64,000 nt of DNA from the NCBI RefSeq assembly GCF_016889705.1, contig NZ_CP069526.1:1302001-1366000 (forward strand), written 5' to 3'. Below the pieces are notes generated by a model. The model was not told where the DNA came from. It saw only the letters and a list, made by a program, of their open reading frames with translations, and did not search any database. Positions within the stretch are counted from its first letter, which is position 1. Each line of letters starts with the position of its first letter. Source of the stretch: Amycolatopsis sp. FDAARGOS 1241. Lineage in GTDB: Bacteria; Actinomycetota; Actinomycetes; Mycobacteriales; Pseudonocardiaceae. Made by a program: the position numbers and the translations under genes. Shown here piece by piece: positions 17,515 through 26,524 of the stretch.

Positions 17515-17618
17515 GCGGCACCTCCTTCCGGCCTCCAGTAGCGCACACGCGGGGCGCACCGTCGTTTGGAGGAACCTACGAAAAACGGCCGTCCGACCGC
17601 TGGTGGTTTCGGTGGATC

Positions 17619-17640
17619 TGCCGTGGTCCGCGCCACGGCA
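17619..17640 (+). promoter_or_regulatory. Hairpin or operator in the urate oxidase leader
   Basis: TGCCGTGG-TCCGCG-CCACGGCA is a perfect 8-bp inverted repeat 40 bases before the uricase start, between pucR and the purine operon. It may be a PucR site or an RNA hairpin in the leader. Confidence 0.4.
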
Positions 17641-17680
17641 CGGCGTGTGTACTGCTCGGCGAGCGAAGGGAAGGAAGACC

Positions 17681-18571
17681 ATGGCGATCGTTCTGGGCGA
17701 GAACCGCTACGGCAAAGCCGAGAACGGGCTCGTGCGCGTCGACCGCGACGGCGACGAGCACCGGATCACCGACCTCGACGTCAGCGTTTCGCTGTCCGGC
17801 GACATGAGCGACACCCACCTCACCGGCGCCAACGACAAGGTGCTGGCCACCGACACGCAGAAGAACACCGTGTTCGCGTTCGCCCGCGACGGCATCGGCG
17901 AGATCGAGGACTTCGCGCTGCGGCTCGCGCGCCACTTCGTGACGTCGCAGGAGAGCATCGCCCGCGCCCGCGTGCGCGTCGCGTCCTTCCCGTGGCAGCG
18001 CCTGACGGTCGACGGGCAGCCGGCCCACCACTCGTTCGCCCGCGCCGGAGGCGGCACGCGCACCACGACCGTGCACCACGACGGCGAGCGCGCCTGGGTG
18101 GTCGGTGGCGTCGAGGACCTCACGGTGCTCAACACGACCGGCTCCGAGTTCTGGGGCTTCCCACGCGACGAGTACACGACGCTCGCCGAGACGAAGGACC
18201 GCATCCTCGCCACGGCCGTCACCGCGAGCTGGCGCTTCGGCACCGAAGACACCGAAGACACCGAAGACACCGACTGGGCCAGCGCGTACGACACCGCGCT
18301 CGCCGCGATGCTCGACGCGTTCGGCGGCACGCACAGCCTCTCGCTGCAGCAGACGCTGTACGCCATGGGCTCACGGGTGCTGGAGACCGTGCCCGAGATC
18401 GTGGAAGTACGCCTGTCGCTGCCGAACAAGGACCACTTCCTGGCCGATCTGTCGCCCTTCGGCCTCGACAACCCCGGTGAGGTGTTCTACGCCGCCGACC
18501 GCCCGTACGGGCTGATCGAGGGCACCGTGCTGCGCGACGACGCGCCGCCCGCCGGGCCGGCCTGGTCCTGA
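17681..18571 (+). CDS. Urate oxidase (uricase)
   Basis: The protein has 296 residues, the usual uricase length. NRYGKAENGLVRV carries the catalytic Lys region, and ATDTQKNTVFAFAR the conserved Thr of the Thr-Lys dyad. The second tunnelling-fold half includes TTGSEFWGF, VEVRLSLPNKDHFLADLS and the C-terminal GEVFYAADRPYGLIEGTV. It oxidises urate to 5-hydroxyisourate plus H2O2 without cofactor. The ATG follows GGAAGGA. A nine-base unit (GAAGACACC) repeated three times near 18243-18271 inserts TEDTEDTEDT after residue ~187, an acidic loop not expected in the fold core. First gene of the purine operon. Confidence 0.95.
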   Translation: MAIVLGENRYGKAENGLVRVDRDGDEHRITDLDVSVSLSGDMSDTHLTGANDKVLATDTQKNTVFAFARDGIGEIEDFALRLARHFVTSQESIARARVRVASFPWQRLTVDGQPAHHSFARAGGGTRTTTVHHDGERAWVVGGVEDLTVLNTTGSEFWGFPRDEYTTLAETKDRILATAVTASWRFGTEDTEDTEDTDWASAYDTALAAMLDAFGGTHSLSLQQTLYAMGSRVLETVPEIVEVRLSLPNKDHFLADLSPFGLDNPGEVFYAADRPYGLIEGTVLRDDAPPAGPAWS

Positions 18572-18584
18572 GACGGAGGACCAC

Positions 18585-19469
18585 ATGGAGTTCCTGCGCC
18601 CGGCCTCGCTCGCCGAGGCACTCGAAGCCAAGGCGGCGCACCCCGGCGCGGTGCCGATCGCGGGCGGCACCGACGTCATGGTGGAGATCAACTTCGACCA
18701 CCGCCGCCCGGCCACACTGCTCGACCTCAACCGCGTGCCCGAGCTGTACGGCCACGACGTGGAAGAAGGCCGCATGCGCATCGCCGCCGCAACGCCGTAC
18801 TCGCGGATCATCGCCGAACTCGGCGACCGGCTGCCGGGGCTCGCGATGGCGGCCCGCACGGTCGGCTCGCCGCAGATCCGCAACCGCGGCAGCGTCGGCG
18901 GCAACCTCGGCGCGGCCTCGCCGGCGGGTGATTCGCACCCGGCGCTGCTGGCGGCCGACGCCGAGGTGGAGATCGCGTCGGTACGCGGCATCCGGCGAGT
19001 CCGGGTGAAGGACTTCTACACGGGCGTGAAGCGCACTGTCCTCGAGCCCGACGAGCTGATCACCGCCGTGCACCTGGCGCCCGCGAGCGGCCCGCAGCAG
19101 TTCGGCAAAGTGGGTACCCGCAACGCGATGGTGATCGCGGTGTGCGCGTTCGGCCTGGCGGTGCACCCGGCCGAGCGGCGCGTGGGCACGGGAGTCGGCT
19201 CCGCCGCCCCGACCCCGCGCCGCGCCCTGGACGCCGAGGAGTTCCTCGCCGGGGAGCTGGCGGCCGACGGCCAGTGGGACCGCCCGCGCGCACTCGCCGA
19301 TTCGGTGAAACGCCGCTTTTCCGAGCTGGTCGCGGCCGCGGCCGCCCCGATCGACGACGTCCGCGGCAGCGCGGACTACCGCCGCCGCGCCCTCGCCGTG
19401 CTCGCGTGGCGCACTTTGACCTGGGCGTGGACCGAATACTGCACTGGGAGGCGAACCGAATGCGCGTGA
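18585..19469 (+). CDS. Xanthine dehydrogenase family, FAD-binding subunit
   Basis: The protein has 294 residues. FAD-binding motifs PIAGGTDVMVEINF near residue 25 and TVGSPQIRNRGSVGGNLGAASPAGDSHPALLA near residue 93 are typical of the CoxM/XdhB type medium subunit, with a C-terminal CO-dehydrogenase flavoprotein domain. It passes electrons from the Fe-S subunit to NAD+ or another acceptor. It starts 13 bases after the uricase stop behind GGAGGA, and overlaps the Fe-S subunit start by 10 bases. Confidence 0.93.
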   Translation: MEFLRPASLAEALEAKAAHPGAVPIAGGTDVMVEINFDHRRPATLLDLNRVPELYGHDVEEGRMRIAAATPYSRIIAELGDRLPGLAMAARTVGSPQIRNRGSVGGNLGAASPAGDSHPALLAADAEVEIASVRGIRRVRVKDFYTGVKRTVLEPDELITAVHLAPASGPQQFGKVGTRNAMVIAVCAFGLAVHPAERRVGTGVGSAAPTPRRALDAEEFLAGELAADGQWDRPRALADSVKRRFSELVAAAAAPIDDVRGSADYRRRALAVLAWRTLTWAWTEYCTGRRTECA

Positions 19470-19930
19470 ATGTGGTGGTGAACGGCGAACAGCGGCAGGC
19501 GGACGACGTCTGGGAAGGCGAGAGCCTGCTCTACGTGCTGCGTGAACGACTGGGGCTCGCCGGTTCGAAGAACGCGTGCGAGCAGGGCGAGTGCGGTTCG
19601 TGCACGGTGTACCTCGACGGCGTGCCCGCCTGCGCCTGCCTGGTCGCGGCGGGGCAGGCCGAGGGCCGCGGAGTGCGCACGGTGGAGGGCTTGGCCGACG
19701 GTGACCGGCTCGACCCTATCCAGGAGACCTTCGTGGAGTGCGGCGCCGTCCAATGTGGCTTCTGCACCCCGGGGCTCCTCGTGACCGCGCACGACCTCGT
19801 GGCCCGCACGAGCAACCCGAGCGACGCGGAGATCCGCGAGGCGCTGGCCGGGAACCTGTGCCGCTGCACCGGGTACGAGAAGGTCCTCGACGCGGTCCGG
19901 CTCGCCGTACAGCGGAAGGAGCACGCATGA
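19460..19930 (+). CDS. Xanthine dehydrogenase family, 2Fe-2S subunit
   Basis: The protein has 156 residues and two [2Fe-2S] domains: the plant-ferredoxin type CEQGECGSCTVYLDGVPAC at about 41-60, and the alpha-helical CGAVQCGFCTPG ... GNLCRCTGY at about 95-140. This is the electron-transfer subunit between the molybdenum and flavin subunits. It overlaps the upstream gene by 10 bases and the downstream gene by four (ATGA), so the three subunits are translationally coupled. Confidence 0.95.
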   Translation: MRVNVVVNGEQRQADDVWEGESLLYVLRERLGLAGSKNACEQGECGSCTVYLDGVPACACLVAAGQAEGRGVRTVEGLADGDRLDPIQETFVECGAVQCGFCTPGLLVTAHDLVARTSNPSDAEIREALAGNLCRCTGYEKVLDAVRLAVQRKEHA

Positions 19931-22236
19931 CGCGCCCGGCCCCCGCCCGCTCGCCGCAGGAGCTGGCCGACACCGTCAGCGGCGGTATCGGGACCAGCCC
20001 GCCGCGGCCCGACGGCACGCTCAAGGTGCGCGGCGAGTTCGCCTACTCCTCGGACCTGTGGCACGAGGACATGTTGTGGGGCGCCACCCTGCGCAGTCCC
20101 CACCCGCACGCGCGGATCGTGCGCCTCGACGTGTCCCGCGCGCTCGCGCAGCCGGGCGTCCACGCGGTGCTGACGCACGAGGACGTACCCGGTGAGAATC
20201 GCTACGGGCTGAAGTACCAGGACACGCCGGCTCTGGCCGAGGACCGCGTGCGTTACCAGGGTGAGCCGGTGGCTATCCTCGCCGCCGACCACCCGGAGAT
20301 CGCGCGGCAGGCGCTCAAGCAGATCTTGGTCGAGTACGAGGTGCTCGAACCCGTCACCGACCCCGAGCGCGCCGCCCACGACGAAACGCTGCCGAAGCTG
20401 CACGCGGACGGGAACCTCGTGCGCTACCAGCGCATCGTGAAGGGCGATCCGGACGCCGAAGCTGACGTGGTCGTGTCCGGGGTGTACGAGATCGGCATGC
20501 AGGACCAGGCTTTCCTCGGCCCGGAGTCCGGCCTCGCCGTGCTCGACGACGACGGCGGCGTGGACCTCTACCTCGCCACGCAGTGGCTGCACGTCGACCA
20601 GAAGCAGACCGCGCGGGCGCTCGGCCTGCCGCCGGAGAAGGTGCGGCTGACGCTCAGCGGCGTCGGCGGTGCGTTCGGCGGGCGCGAGGACCTCTCGATG
20701 CAGATCCACTCGTGCCTGCTGGCGCTGCGGACGGGCCGGCCGGTGAAGATGGTCTACAACCGCGAGGAGTCGTTCTTCGGCCACGTGCACCGCCACCCGG
20801 CGAAGATGTACTACGAGCACGGCGCCACCCGCGACGGCGACCTCGTGTACGTCCGGGCCCGGCTCTACTTCGACGGCGGGGCCTACGCGTCGAAGACGCC
20901 CGTGGTGGTCGGCAACGGCACCACGCTCAGCGTCGGACCGTACAACGTGCCCAATGCGCACATCGAAGGCTGGGGCGTGTACAGCAACAACCCGCCGTGC
21001 GGCGCGATGCGCGGCCTCGGCGCGGTGCAGCCGACCTACGCGTACGAGTCCCAAATGGACAAACTCGCGGCCGCGCTCGGCATGGATGCCGTGGACCTGC
21101 GGATCCGCAACGCCCTGAGCGAGGGCTCAACCACCGTCACCGGCCAGGTCGTGGACTTCCCGGCGCCCGTCGCGGAACTGCTCCAGCGCCTCAAGGCGAT
21201 GCCGCTGCCGCCGGAGCGCACCGCAGACGCCGACGTCCGCGACCTGCCGGGCGGAGCGTCCAACGTGACCCACGGCGAAGGCGTGGTGCGCGGCGTCGGA
21301 TACGGCGTGACCATCAAGAACATCTCCTACGCCGAGGGCCTCGACGACTACTCGACCGCCCGGGTGCGGCTGCAGGTGCTCGGCGGCGAGCCCGTCGCGA
21401 TGGTGCACACGGCCGCGGCCGAGGTGGGCCAGGGGCTCGTGACGCTGCAGCAGCAGATCGCGCGCACGGAGCTGGGCGTCGCGCGGGTCACCGTGCACCC
21501 GGCGGACACGAGTGTCGGCGACGCGGGGTCGAGCTCGGCGTCGCGCCAGACGTACGTGACCGGCGGCGCGGTGCGCAACGCCAGCCGCGCCGTGGCTGAG
21601 GCGGTGTACGCGCTGGCCGAACGCCGGCTGGGCCGCCCGGCCACAGGGATGTCGCTGGCCGGTGGCAAGATCATCGCCGGCGACGGCGAGGTCGTCGCGT
21701 CCCTTGTGGACCTGCTCGGTGCGGAGGTGGTGGAGGAGACGCGCGAGTTCCACCACCGCAAGACCTACCCGCTCGACCCCGAGACCGGCCAAGGTGATGC
21801 CCACGTGCAGTACGGCTTCTCCGCGCACCGCGCCGTCGTGGACGTCGACGTGGAGCTGGGGCTGGTGAAGGTCGTGCAGCTCGACTGCGCGCAGGACGTC
21901 GGCAAGGCGCTGAACCCCGAGGCCGTGCTGGGCCAGATCCAGGGCGGCTCCGCGCAGGGCCTCGGCCTGGCCGTGATGGAGGAGATCCAGGTGGTGGACG
22001 GGAAGGTGCGCAACCCGTCGTTCACCGACTACCTGATCCCGACCGTCCTCGACATGCCACCGATCCGCATCGAGGTGCTGGAACGGCCCGACCCGCACGC
22101 GCCCTACGGCGTCCGCGGTGTCGGTGAACCGCCCACGATCTCGTCGACGCCGGCGGTCGCCAACGCGATTCGCGCCGCGACGGGCCTCGAACTGCCCCGT
22201 GTCCCGATCCGCCCCGAACACCTCACTGGCACCTGA
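19927..22236 (+). CDS. Xanthine dehydrogenase family, molybdopterin-binding subunit
   Basis: The protein has 769 residues with the two aldehyde oxidase/xanthine dehydrogenase Mo-binding domains. Visible motifs: GVGGAFGGREDLSMQIHSCLLAL, NPPCGAMRGLGAVQ, EVGQGLVTLQQQIA and, near the C-terminus, YGVRGVGEPPTISSTPAVANAI with the catalytic glutamate of GVGE. It hydroxylates hypoxanthine/xanthine to urate, inferred from the neighbours urate oxidase and guanine deaminase. ATG 19927 overlaps the Fe-S subunit stop. No XdhC-type Mo-insertion chaperone is seen nearby. Confidence 0.93.
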   Translation: MTRPAPARSPQELADTVSGGIGTSPPRPDGTLKVRGEFAYSSDLWHEDMLWGATLRSPHPHARIVRLDVSRALAQPGVHAVLTHEDVPGENRYGLKYQDTPALAEDRVRYQGEPVAILAADHPEIARQALKQILVEYEVLEPVTDPERAAHDETLPKLHADGNLVRYQRIVKGDPDAEADVVVSGVYEIGMQDQAFLGPESGLAVLDDDGGVDLYLATQWLHVDQKQTARALGLPPEKVRLTLSGVGGAFGGREDLSMQIHSCLLALRTGRPVKMVYNREESFFGHVHRHPAKMYYEHGATRDGDLVYVRARLYFDGGAYASKTPVVVGNGTTLSVGPYNVPNAHIEGWGVYSNNPPCGAMRGLGAVQPTYAYESQMDKLAAALGMDAVDLRIRNALSEGSTTVTGQVVDFPAPVAELLQRLKAMPLPPERTADADVRDLPGGASNVTHGEGVVRGVGYGVTIKNISYAEGLDDYSTARVRLQVLGGEPVAMVHTAAAEVGQGLVTLQQQIARTELGVARVTVHPADTSVGDAGSSSASRQTYVTGGAVRNASRAVAEAVYALAERRLGRPATGMSLAGGKIIAGDGEVVASLVDLLGAEVVEETREFHHRKTYPLDPETGQGDAHVQYGFSAHRAVVDVDVELGLVKVVQLDCAQDVGKALNPEAVLGQIQGGSAQGLGLAVMEEIQVVDGKVRNPSFTDYLIPTVLDMPPIRIEVLERPDPHAPYGVRGVGEPPTISSTPAVANAIRAATGLELPRVPIRPEHLTGT

Positions 22237-22269
22237 GCAGGTCACCGATCCGTCTGGAGCGCAAGCGAA

Positions 22270-22758
22270 ATGACTCTTTCCCTCGACGCCGACCTCGAAC
22301 GCGAATGGCTCCTCGAGAGCGTCCGCATCGCCACGCGCAACGTCGCGGACGGCGGTGGCCCGTTCGGCGCGCTGGTCGTGAAGGGCCGTGACACCGTCGC
22401 GACCGGCGTGAACCGCGTCACGGCCTCGCTCGACCCGACGGCCCACGCCGAGGTGGTCGCGATCCGCGCGGCCTGCCAGGCGCTCGGCACGTTCAAGCTC
22501 GAGGGCTGCGTGCTCGTGTCCTCGTGCGAACCATGCCCGATGTGCCTGGCGTCTTCGCTGTGGGCGCGCGTGGACCGGGTGATCTACGCGGCCGACCGCG
22601 ATGACGCTGCCAAGGCCGGGTTCGACGACCGCGCGTTCTACGAACTGTTCGAAAACCCGCGCGAGACCTGGGACGTACCCGTGGCCCGGCTGTCGCTCAA
22701 GGACGGCTTCGCGCCGTTCGACGCCTGGCTGGGCCGGGCCGACCGCGTCGACTACTAG
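22270..22758 (+). CDS. guaD: Guanine deaminase (cytidine-deaminase fold)
   Basis: The protein has 162 residues with the zinc deaminase motifs TAHAEVVAIRAAC (His and catalytic Glu) and SCEPCPMCLASSLWAR (two zinc cysteines). The region DAAKAGFDDRAFYELFENPRETW closely resembles Bacillus subtilis GuaD (AAEAGFDD), which separates it from tRNA adenosine deaminases. It converts guanine to xanthine, feeding the xanthine dehydrogenase just upstream. Confidence 0.92.
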   Translation: MTLSLDADLEREWLLESVRIATRNVADGGGPFGALVVKGRDTVATGVNRVTASLDPTAHAEVVAIRAACQALGTFKLEGCVLVSSCEPCPMCLASSLWARVDRVIYAADRDDAAKAGFDDRAFYELFENPRETWDVPVARLSLKDGFAPFDAWLGRADRVDY

Positions 22759-22791
22759 GGCTCACACCGGAAGCCCGCGCTCGGGCCCCTC

Positions 22792-22813
22792 GTGGTGCTG
22801 ACCGGAGCACCAC
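22792..22813 (+). terminator. Hairpin after guanine deaminase
   Basis: GTGGTGCT-GACCGG-AGCACCAC is a perfect 8-bp stem 33 bases past the deaminase stop, followed by AAAAGAAC. It is a plausible partial terminator between guaD and the permease, with the remaining 180 bases forming a new promoter region. Confidence 0.5.
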
Positions 22814-22994
22814 AAAAGAACACTGTGCTGTTCGTTGCCAATCCGACCACAGTCACGGCGGGAACGGTTGCCAGGCGGGTGACGTCCGGCTCCGTGCCCG
22901 CCTGCTTTTGGCCGGCTTGGCAACTCGTCCGGCTCGCTCGCCCCGCTTTTCCGCGAAGCGCGGCCGAGCACACCCACCGGCAAGGGGAGGACGT

Positions 22995-24437
22995 ATGACC
23001 CAGGTACACATCGACGACGCTGTGACCCCGGCACCCGGACCCGCTCGGAAGTCCTTGATGGACCGCCTGTTCGAGCTCAGGGCCCGGCGGACGACCGTCG
23101 GGCGCGAGGTGCGCGGCGGACTCACCACGTTCGTCGCGATGGCCTACATCGTGCTGCTCAACCCGCTCATCCTCGGCGCCTCCGCCGACATGACCGGCGC
23201 GAAACTCAGCTCCGCGCAGGTCACCACGGCCACCGCGCTCGCGGCCGCGGTGATGACCATCCTCATGGGACTCGTCGGCAACGCGCCACTCGCGCTCGCC
23301 GCGGGGCTCGGCATCAACGGCATCGTGGCGTTCCAGATGGCGCCGGCGATGACGTGGGCCCAGGCCTTCGGGCTCGTGGTGCTCGAAGGCGTGTGCATCG
23401 TGCTCATGGCCGTGAGCGGGATCCGTGAGCGGATCATGAACGCGATCCCGGCGCCGCTCAAGCTGGCGATCACCGTCGGCATCGGGCTTTACATCGCGCT
23501 CGTCGGCCTGGTCAGCGCCGGCTTCGTGACGCGAACCCCGGACGCGGCCGAGTCCACCGTGCCCGTGCGGCTCGGGCTCGACGGGCACCTCGACGGCTGG
23601 CCGATCGCGGTGTTCTGCTTCGGTCTGCTGCTGATGACCGTGCTCACGTCCCGCAAGGTGCCCGGCGCGGTGCTGATCAGCATCGCGGTGTCCACTGTGC
23701 TCGGTGTGGTGCTGCACGACGGCTTCGGCGTGGGCGGCTGGGGCCTCACGACGCCGACGCTGCCCGGTCACGTGGTGGCGGCGCCGGACTTCGGCCTGCT
23801 CGGCCACGTGGACCTGTTCGGCGGCTTCGCCTCGGCGGGCGCGCTGACGGCCACGATCTTCCTGTTCACGCTCGTGCTCTCGGGCTTCTTCGACGCGATG
23901 GGCACGATCACGAGCGTCTCGGCCGAGGCCGGGCTGTCGAAGGACGGGCGCGTGCCGAAGATGGGCCGCATCCTGCTCGTCGACGGTGCGGGTGCGATCG
24001 CGGGCGGGCTCTCGGGTTCGTCGCCCAACACCGTGTTCCTCGAGTCGGCCGCCGGCGTGGGGGAGGGTGCGCGAACGGGCCTCGCGAGCGTGGTCACGGG
24101 CGTGCTGTTCGCCGCGACGCTGCTGTTCACGCCGATCGCCGGCATCGTCCCCACCCAGGCGGCGGCACCGGCACTGGTGGTGATCGGCGGGATGATGGTG
24201 GCGCAGTGCCGCACCATTCCGTGGCAGGACAGCGATTACACGATCCCGGTGTTCCTGACGGTCGCGCTGATCCCGTTCACGTACTCCATCACCAACGGGG
24301 TGGGTGCGGGCCTGATCGCGTTCGTGCTCATCAAGACGGTCAAGGGCAAGTGGCGCGAGGCCGGCTGGCTCCTCACGGTGCTGGCGCTCGTGTTCACCGT
24401 CTACTTCGGAATCGACGTCGTCAAGGCCGTGTTGTAG
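22995..24437 (+). CDS. Purine permease of the AzgA-like NCS2 family
   Basis: The protein has 480 residues with about 12-14 membrane segments. TTFVAMAYIVLLNPLIL, the early AzgA motif, is followed by LALAAGLGINGIVAFQMA, GFFDAMGTITSVSAEAGLSKDGRVPKMGRILLVDGAGAIAGGLSGSSPNTVF and SAAGVGEGARTGLASVVTGVLF. These are hallmarks of AzgA/GhxP hypoxanthine, guanine or adenine transporters. ATG 22995 has GGGGAGG in front. It would supply purine bases to the degradation enzymes. Confidence 0.9.
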   Translation: MTQVHIDDAVTPAPGPARKSLMDRLFELRARRTTVGREVRGGLTTFVAMAYIVLLNPLILGASADMTGAKLSSAQVTTATALAAAVMTILMGLVGNAPLALAAGLGINGIVAFQMAPAMTWAQAFGLVVLEGVCIVLMAVSGIRERIMNAIPAPLKLAITVGIGLYIALVGLVSAGFVTRTPDAAESTVPVRLGLDGHLDGWPIAVFCFGLLLMTVLTSRKVPGAVLISIAVSTVLGVVLHDGFGVGGWGLTTPTLPGHVVAAPDFGLLGHVDLFGGFASAGALTATIFLFTLVLSGFFDAMGTITSVSAEAGLSKDGRVPKMGRILLVDGAGAIAGGLSGSSPNTVFLESAAGVGEGARTGLASVVTGVLFAATLLFTPIAGIVPTQAAAPALVVIGGMMVAQCRTIPWQDSDYTIPVFLTVALIPFTYSITNGVGAGLIAFVLIKTVKGKWREAGWLLTVLALVFTVYFGIDVVKAVL

Positions 24438-24455
24438 CTTCGTAGGGAAGGATCT

Positions 24456-24839
24456 GTGGTGGCACTGATGTTCCTCAACGGCGGCGCCATACGCGGCGAA
24501 CCGCTGCACCACCTGCTCGACGGCGCGCCGCTCGTCGCCGCCACGGCCACGGCGCCGAAGTACCGCTTCTACTCCGTGGGCGGCCAGTGCCCGGCGCTGG
24601 TGCCGGTCGCCCACGGCGGCGCCGCCGTGGCGGGCGAGGTGTACGACCTGGCGCTCGACGCGTTGCGCGACCGCGTGCTGCCGGCCGAGCCACCCGAGCT
24701 GGAGCTGGGCGTGATCGAGCTGGCCGACGGGAGCTCCGCGTTCGCGATGCTGCTGCGGCGCCCGCAGACGTCCCACGTGCAACTGCGGGACATCACCGAG
24801 ATCGGCGACTGGCGGGCCTACCGGGCGGCTGCTTCGTGA
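24456..24839 (+). CDS. Allophanate hydrolase-related (gamma-glutamylcyclotransferase-like) protein
   Basis: The protein has 127 residues from GTG 24456 behind GGGAAGG. MFLNGGAIRGEPLHHLLDGAPL and KYRFYSVGGQCPALVPV resemble the C-terminal domain of allophanate hydrolase AtzF and gamma-glutamylcyclotransferase-like folds, and stand-alone versions sit in purine and urea breakdown operons. Function is unproven; the location suggests a late step in ureide or allophanate processing. Its stop overlaps the glycerate kinase start (GTGA). Confidence 0.7.
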   Translation: MVALMFLNGGAIRGEPLHHLLDGAPLVAATATAPKYRFYSVGGQCPALVPVAHGGAAVAGEVYDLALDALRDRVLPAEPPELELGVIELADGSSAFAMLLRRPQTSHVQLRDITEIGDWRAYRAAAS

Positions 24840-25357
24840 CGGTGCTGATGGCGCCCGACAAGTTCAAGGGCTCGCTCACGGCCGCGCAGGTCGCCTCGGC
24901 CATCGCCGAGGGCCTGCGCGCCGCCGGCACGCCGGCGCGGGAGTTCCCGATCGCGGACGGCGGCGAGGGCACGGTGGCGGCCGCGGTCGCCACCGGCTTC
25001 CGCCGCGTCCCCGTCCGCGTGACCGGCCCCACCGGCCGGCGGATCACGGCGTTCTTCGCGCTCCGGGACGACGTGGCGGTGGTGGAGCTCGCGGAGGCGT
25101 CCGGCTTGCACCGGCTGCCCGGTGGGGTGCCGGCGCCGTTGACCGCGTCGAGCTACGGCACGGGGGAACTCATCGCGGCCGCCTCTGCCGCCGGCGTCCG
25201 GCGGATCGTGCCCGGCGTCGGTGGCAGTGGGTGCACGGATGGCGGGGTGCGGATGAAGTGCTGGAAGATCCTGCGGGACTACCGGCGCGCCGCCATCACG
25301 CTGGGCGACACGGTGTCCGGAATCGCACACTTGCACAACATCCTCCTCGCTGGCTGA
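24836..25357 (+). pseudogene. Glycerate kinase, truncated and fused to an IS remnant
   Basis: From GTG 24836, residues 1 to about 137 are a clear glycerate kinase N-terminus: MAPDKFKGSLTAAQVASAIAEGL, IADGGEGTVAAAV, GLHRLPGG, SSYGTGELIAAA, PGVGGSGCTDGG. Intact enzymes are about 370 residues; here the frame runs instead into ~35 residues (MKCWKILRDYRRAAITLGDT...HLHNILLAG) resembling the C-terminus of an IS5-type transposase. The substrate-binding C-terminal domain is absent, so the product should be inactive. Glycerate kinase would have closed the glyoxylate branch of purine breakdown. Confidence 0.8.
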
Positions 25358-25409
25358 TCGCAACACCCAGCAACACCAACAACAGCATCAGTTACGAGAC
25401 ATCGCTTAG
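25247..25409 (+). mobile_element. 3' remnant of an IS element (IS5-like transposase tail and end)
   Basis: Sequence after the glycerate kinase core encodes WKILRDYRRAAITLGDT..SGIAHLHNILLAG, like the last residues of actinomycete IS5-family transposases, then CAGTTACGAGACATCGCTTAG, which could be its terminal inverted repeat (reading outward as GCGATGTCTCGTAAC). No matching left end or transposase body is present, so the rest was deleted. Family assignment is from recall of the C-terminal motif. Confidence 0.5.
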
Positions 25410-25793
25410 GCGAACAACCGCCGGACATGGGGAGACAACGGGAGCCCCGCGGCAGTCTCCGCTGTGGCCCACTTGAACGCGTCGTGTTCCGATGGGCTGA
25501 GGGTGACGGTGCCGCCGGGAGTCGGTTCGGTGGCGGTGTACACGCGGGCATGGATGGTCAGGGGGCGGCCGGAGAAGTCGGGCCAAGAAAGGCGCGCGTT
25601 CGCCGAGGAGGCGTACGCGCAGGCCCGTCTCTTCGGCGACCTCGCGCACGGCGGTGGCTTCCGGCGCCTCGCCGGGTTCGGCGGTGCCGCCCGGGAGTTC
25701 CCAGTGTTCGCCGAGAAAGGTGCCGGGGGTGCGGCGCAGGACGAGGACCGTGGCGCCGCGCGGGAGCCACGCGTAGGCGAGCAGTTTGGTCAC
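25406..25793 (-). pseudogene. NUDIX hydrolase, frameshifted
   Basis: The frame from ATG 25793 gives [22 protein letters not shown] and the Nudix box [24 protein letters not shown], then loses similarity. The proper C-terminus ([20 protein letters not shown].. SEHDAFKWA.. HVRRLFA, stop 25406-25408) is in another frame, with the shift between about 25600 and 25630 in a GC-repetitive stretch. The Nudix box keeps its catalytic glutamates. This is either a one-base indel mutation or a base-call error. The ATG overlaps the SDR stop (ATGA), and the stop codon lies at the IS remnant boundary. Confidence 0.75.
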
Positions 25794-26524
25794 GACAAGC
25801 CGCCGTCGCTCGTCAGGACGCGGCCCGTCAGCCAGCCGCCATCAGGGCCGCAGAGGAAGGAGACGAGGTTGGCGCAGTCGGCGGGGGTGCCGAGGCGGCC
25901 CAGGGGCGTGCGGTCGACGAGCGCGGCGCGTAGCGAATCGTCGAGCCACCCCGTGTCGGTCGGGCCGGGGTTGACGGAATTGGCCGTGATGCCGAGGGGG
26001 CCCAGTTCCCGGGCGGCGGCGATGACGAGCCGGTCCAAGGCGCCCTTGCTGGCGCCGTAGGGGACGTTGCCGGCCACGTGATCACTGGTCAGCGCGACGA
26101 TCCGGCCCGCGCCGTGCGCACCGCGGTAGCGCGTGGCGAACTCGCGCATCAGCAGCCAGCTCGCGCGCGTGTTCACGGCGAAGTGGCGGTCGAAGCTGTC
26201 GAGGGACGTGTCGAGGAAGCCGGAGTCGACGGATTCGCAGTGGGCCAGCACCAGGGCCTGCACGTCTCCGAGTTGGGTCACCACGGAGGAGAAGAGAACG
26301 CGCGGCGCGGCGGGGTCCTCGAGGTTCGCCTCAACCTCGAACGAACCCGCCCCGGGGCGGGTTTCGTCAGCGCCCCAAGGCATCCGGTCGTCGTAGGCGC
26401 CCCAGTACGAGCAGGCCACGGTCCAGCCGTCGGCCACCAGACGAGCGGCGATCGCCGCCCCGATGCCCGCGCGGCGGCCGACGCCGGTGACGAGCGCGAC
26501 GGGCCTACTCCTCAATGGCCCCAC
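25790..26524 (-). CDS. Short-chain dehydrogenase/reductase
   Basis: The protein has 244 residues. The start is [19 protein letters not shown] (variant TGxxxGIG), followed by [13 protein letters not shown] at the NAG position, Ser in [24 protein letters not shown] (YxxxK present) and GPTDTGW, SDGGLS at the end. It is a classical NAD(P)-dependent SDR of unknown substrate. It overlaps RraA upstream by 20 bases and the NUDIX start by four, giving a tight leftward operon. Confidence 0.88.
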   Translation of the reverse strand: MGPLRSRPVALVTGVGRRAGIGAAIAARLVADGWTVACSYWGAYDDRMPWGADETRPGAGSFEVEANLEDPAAPRVLFSSVVTQLGDVQALVLAHCESVDSGFLDTSLDSFDRHFAVNTRASWLLMREFATRYRGAHGAGRIVALTSDHVAGNVPYGASKGALDRLVIAAARELGPLGITANSVNPGPTDTGWLDDSLRAALVDRTPLGRLGTPADCANLVSFLCGPDGGWLTGRVLTSDGGLS

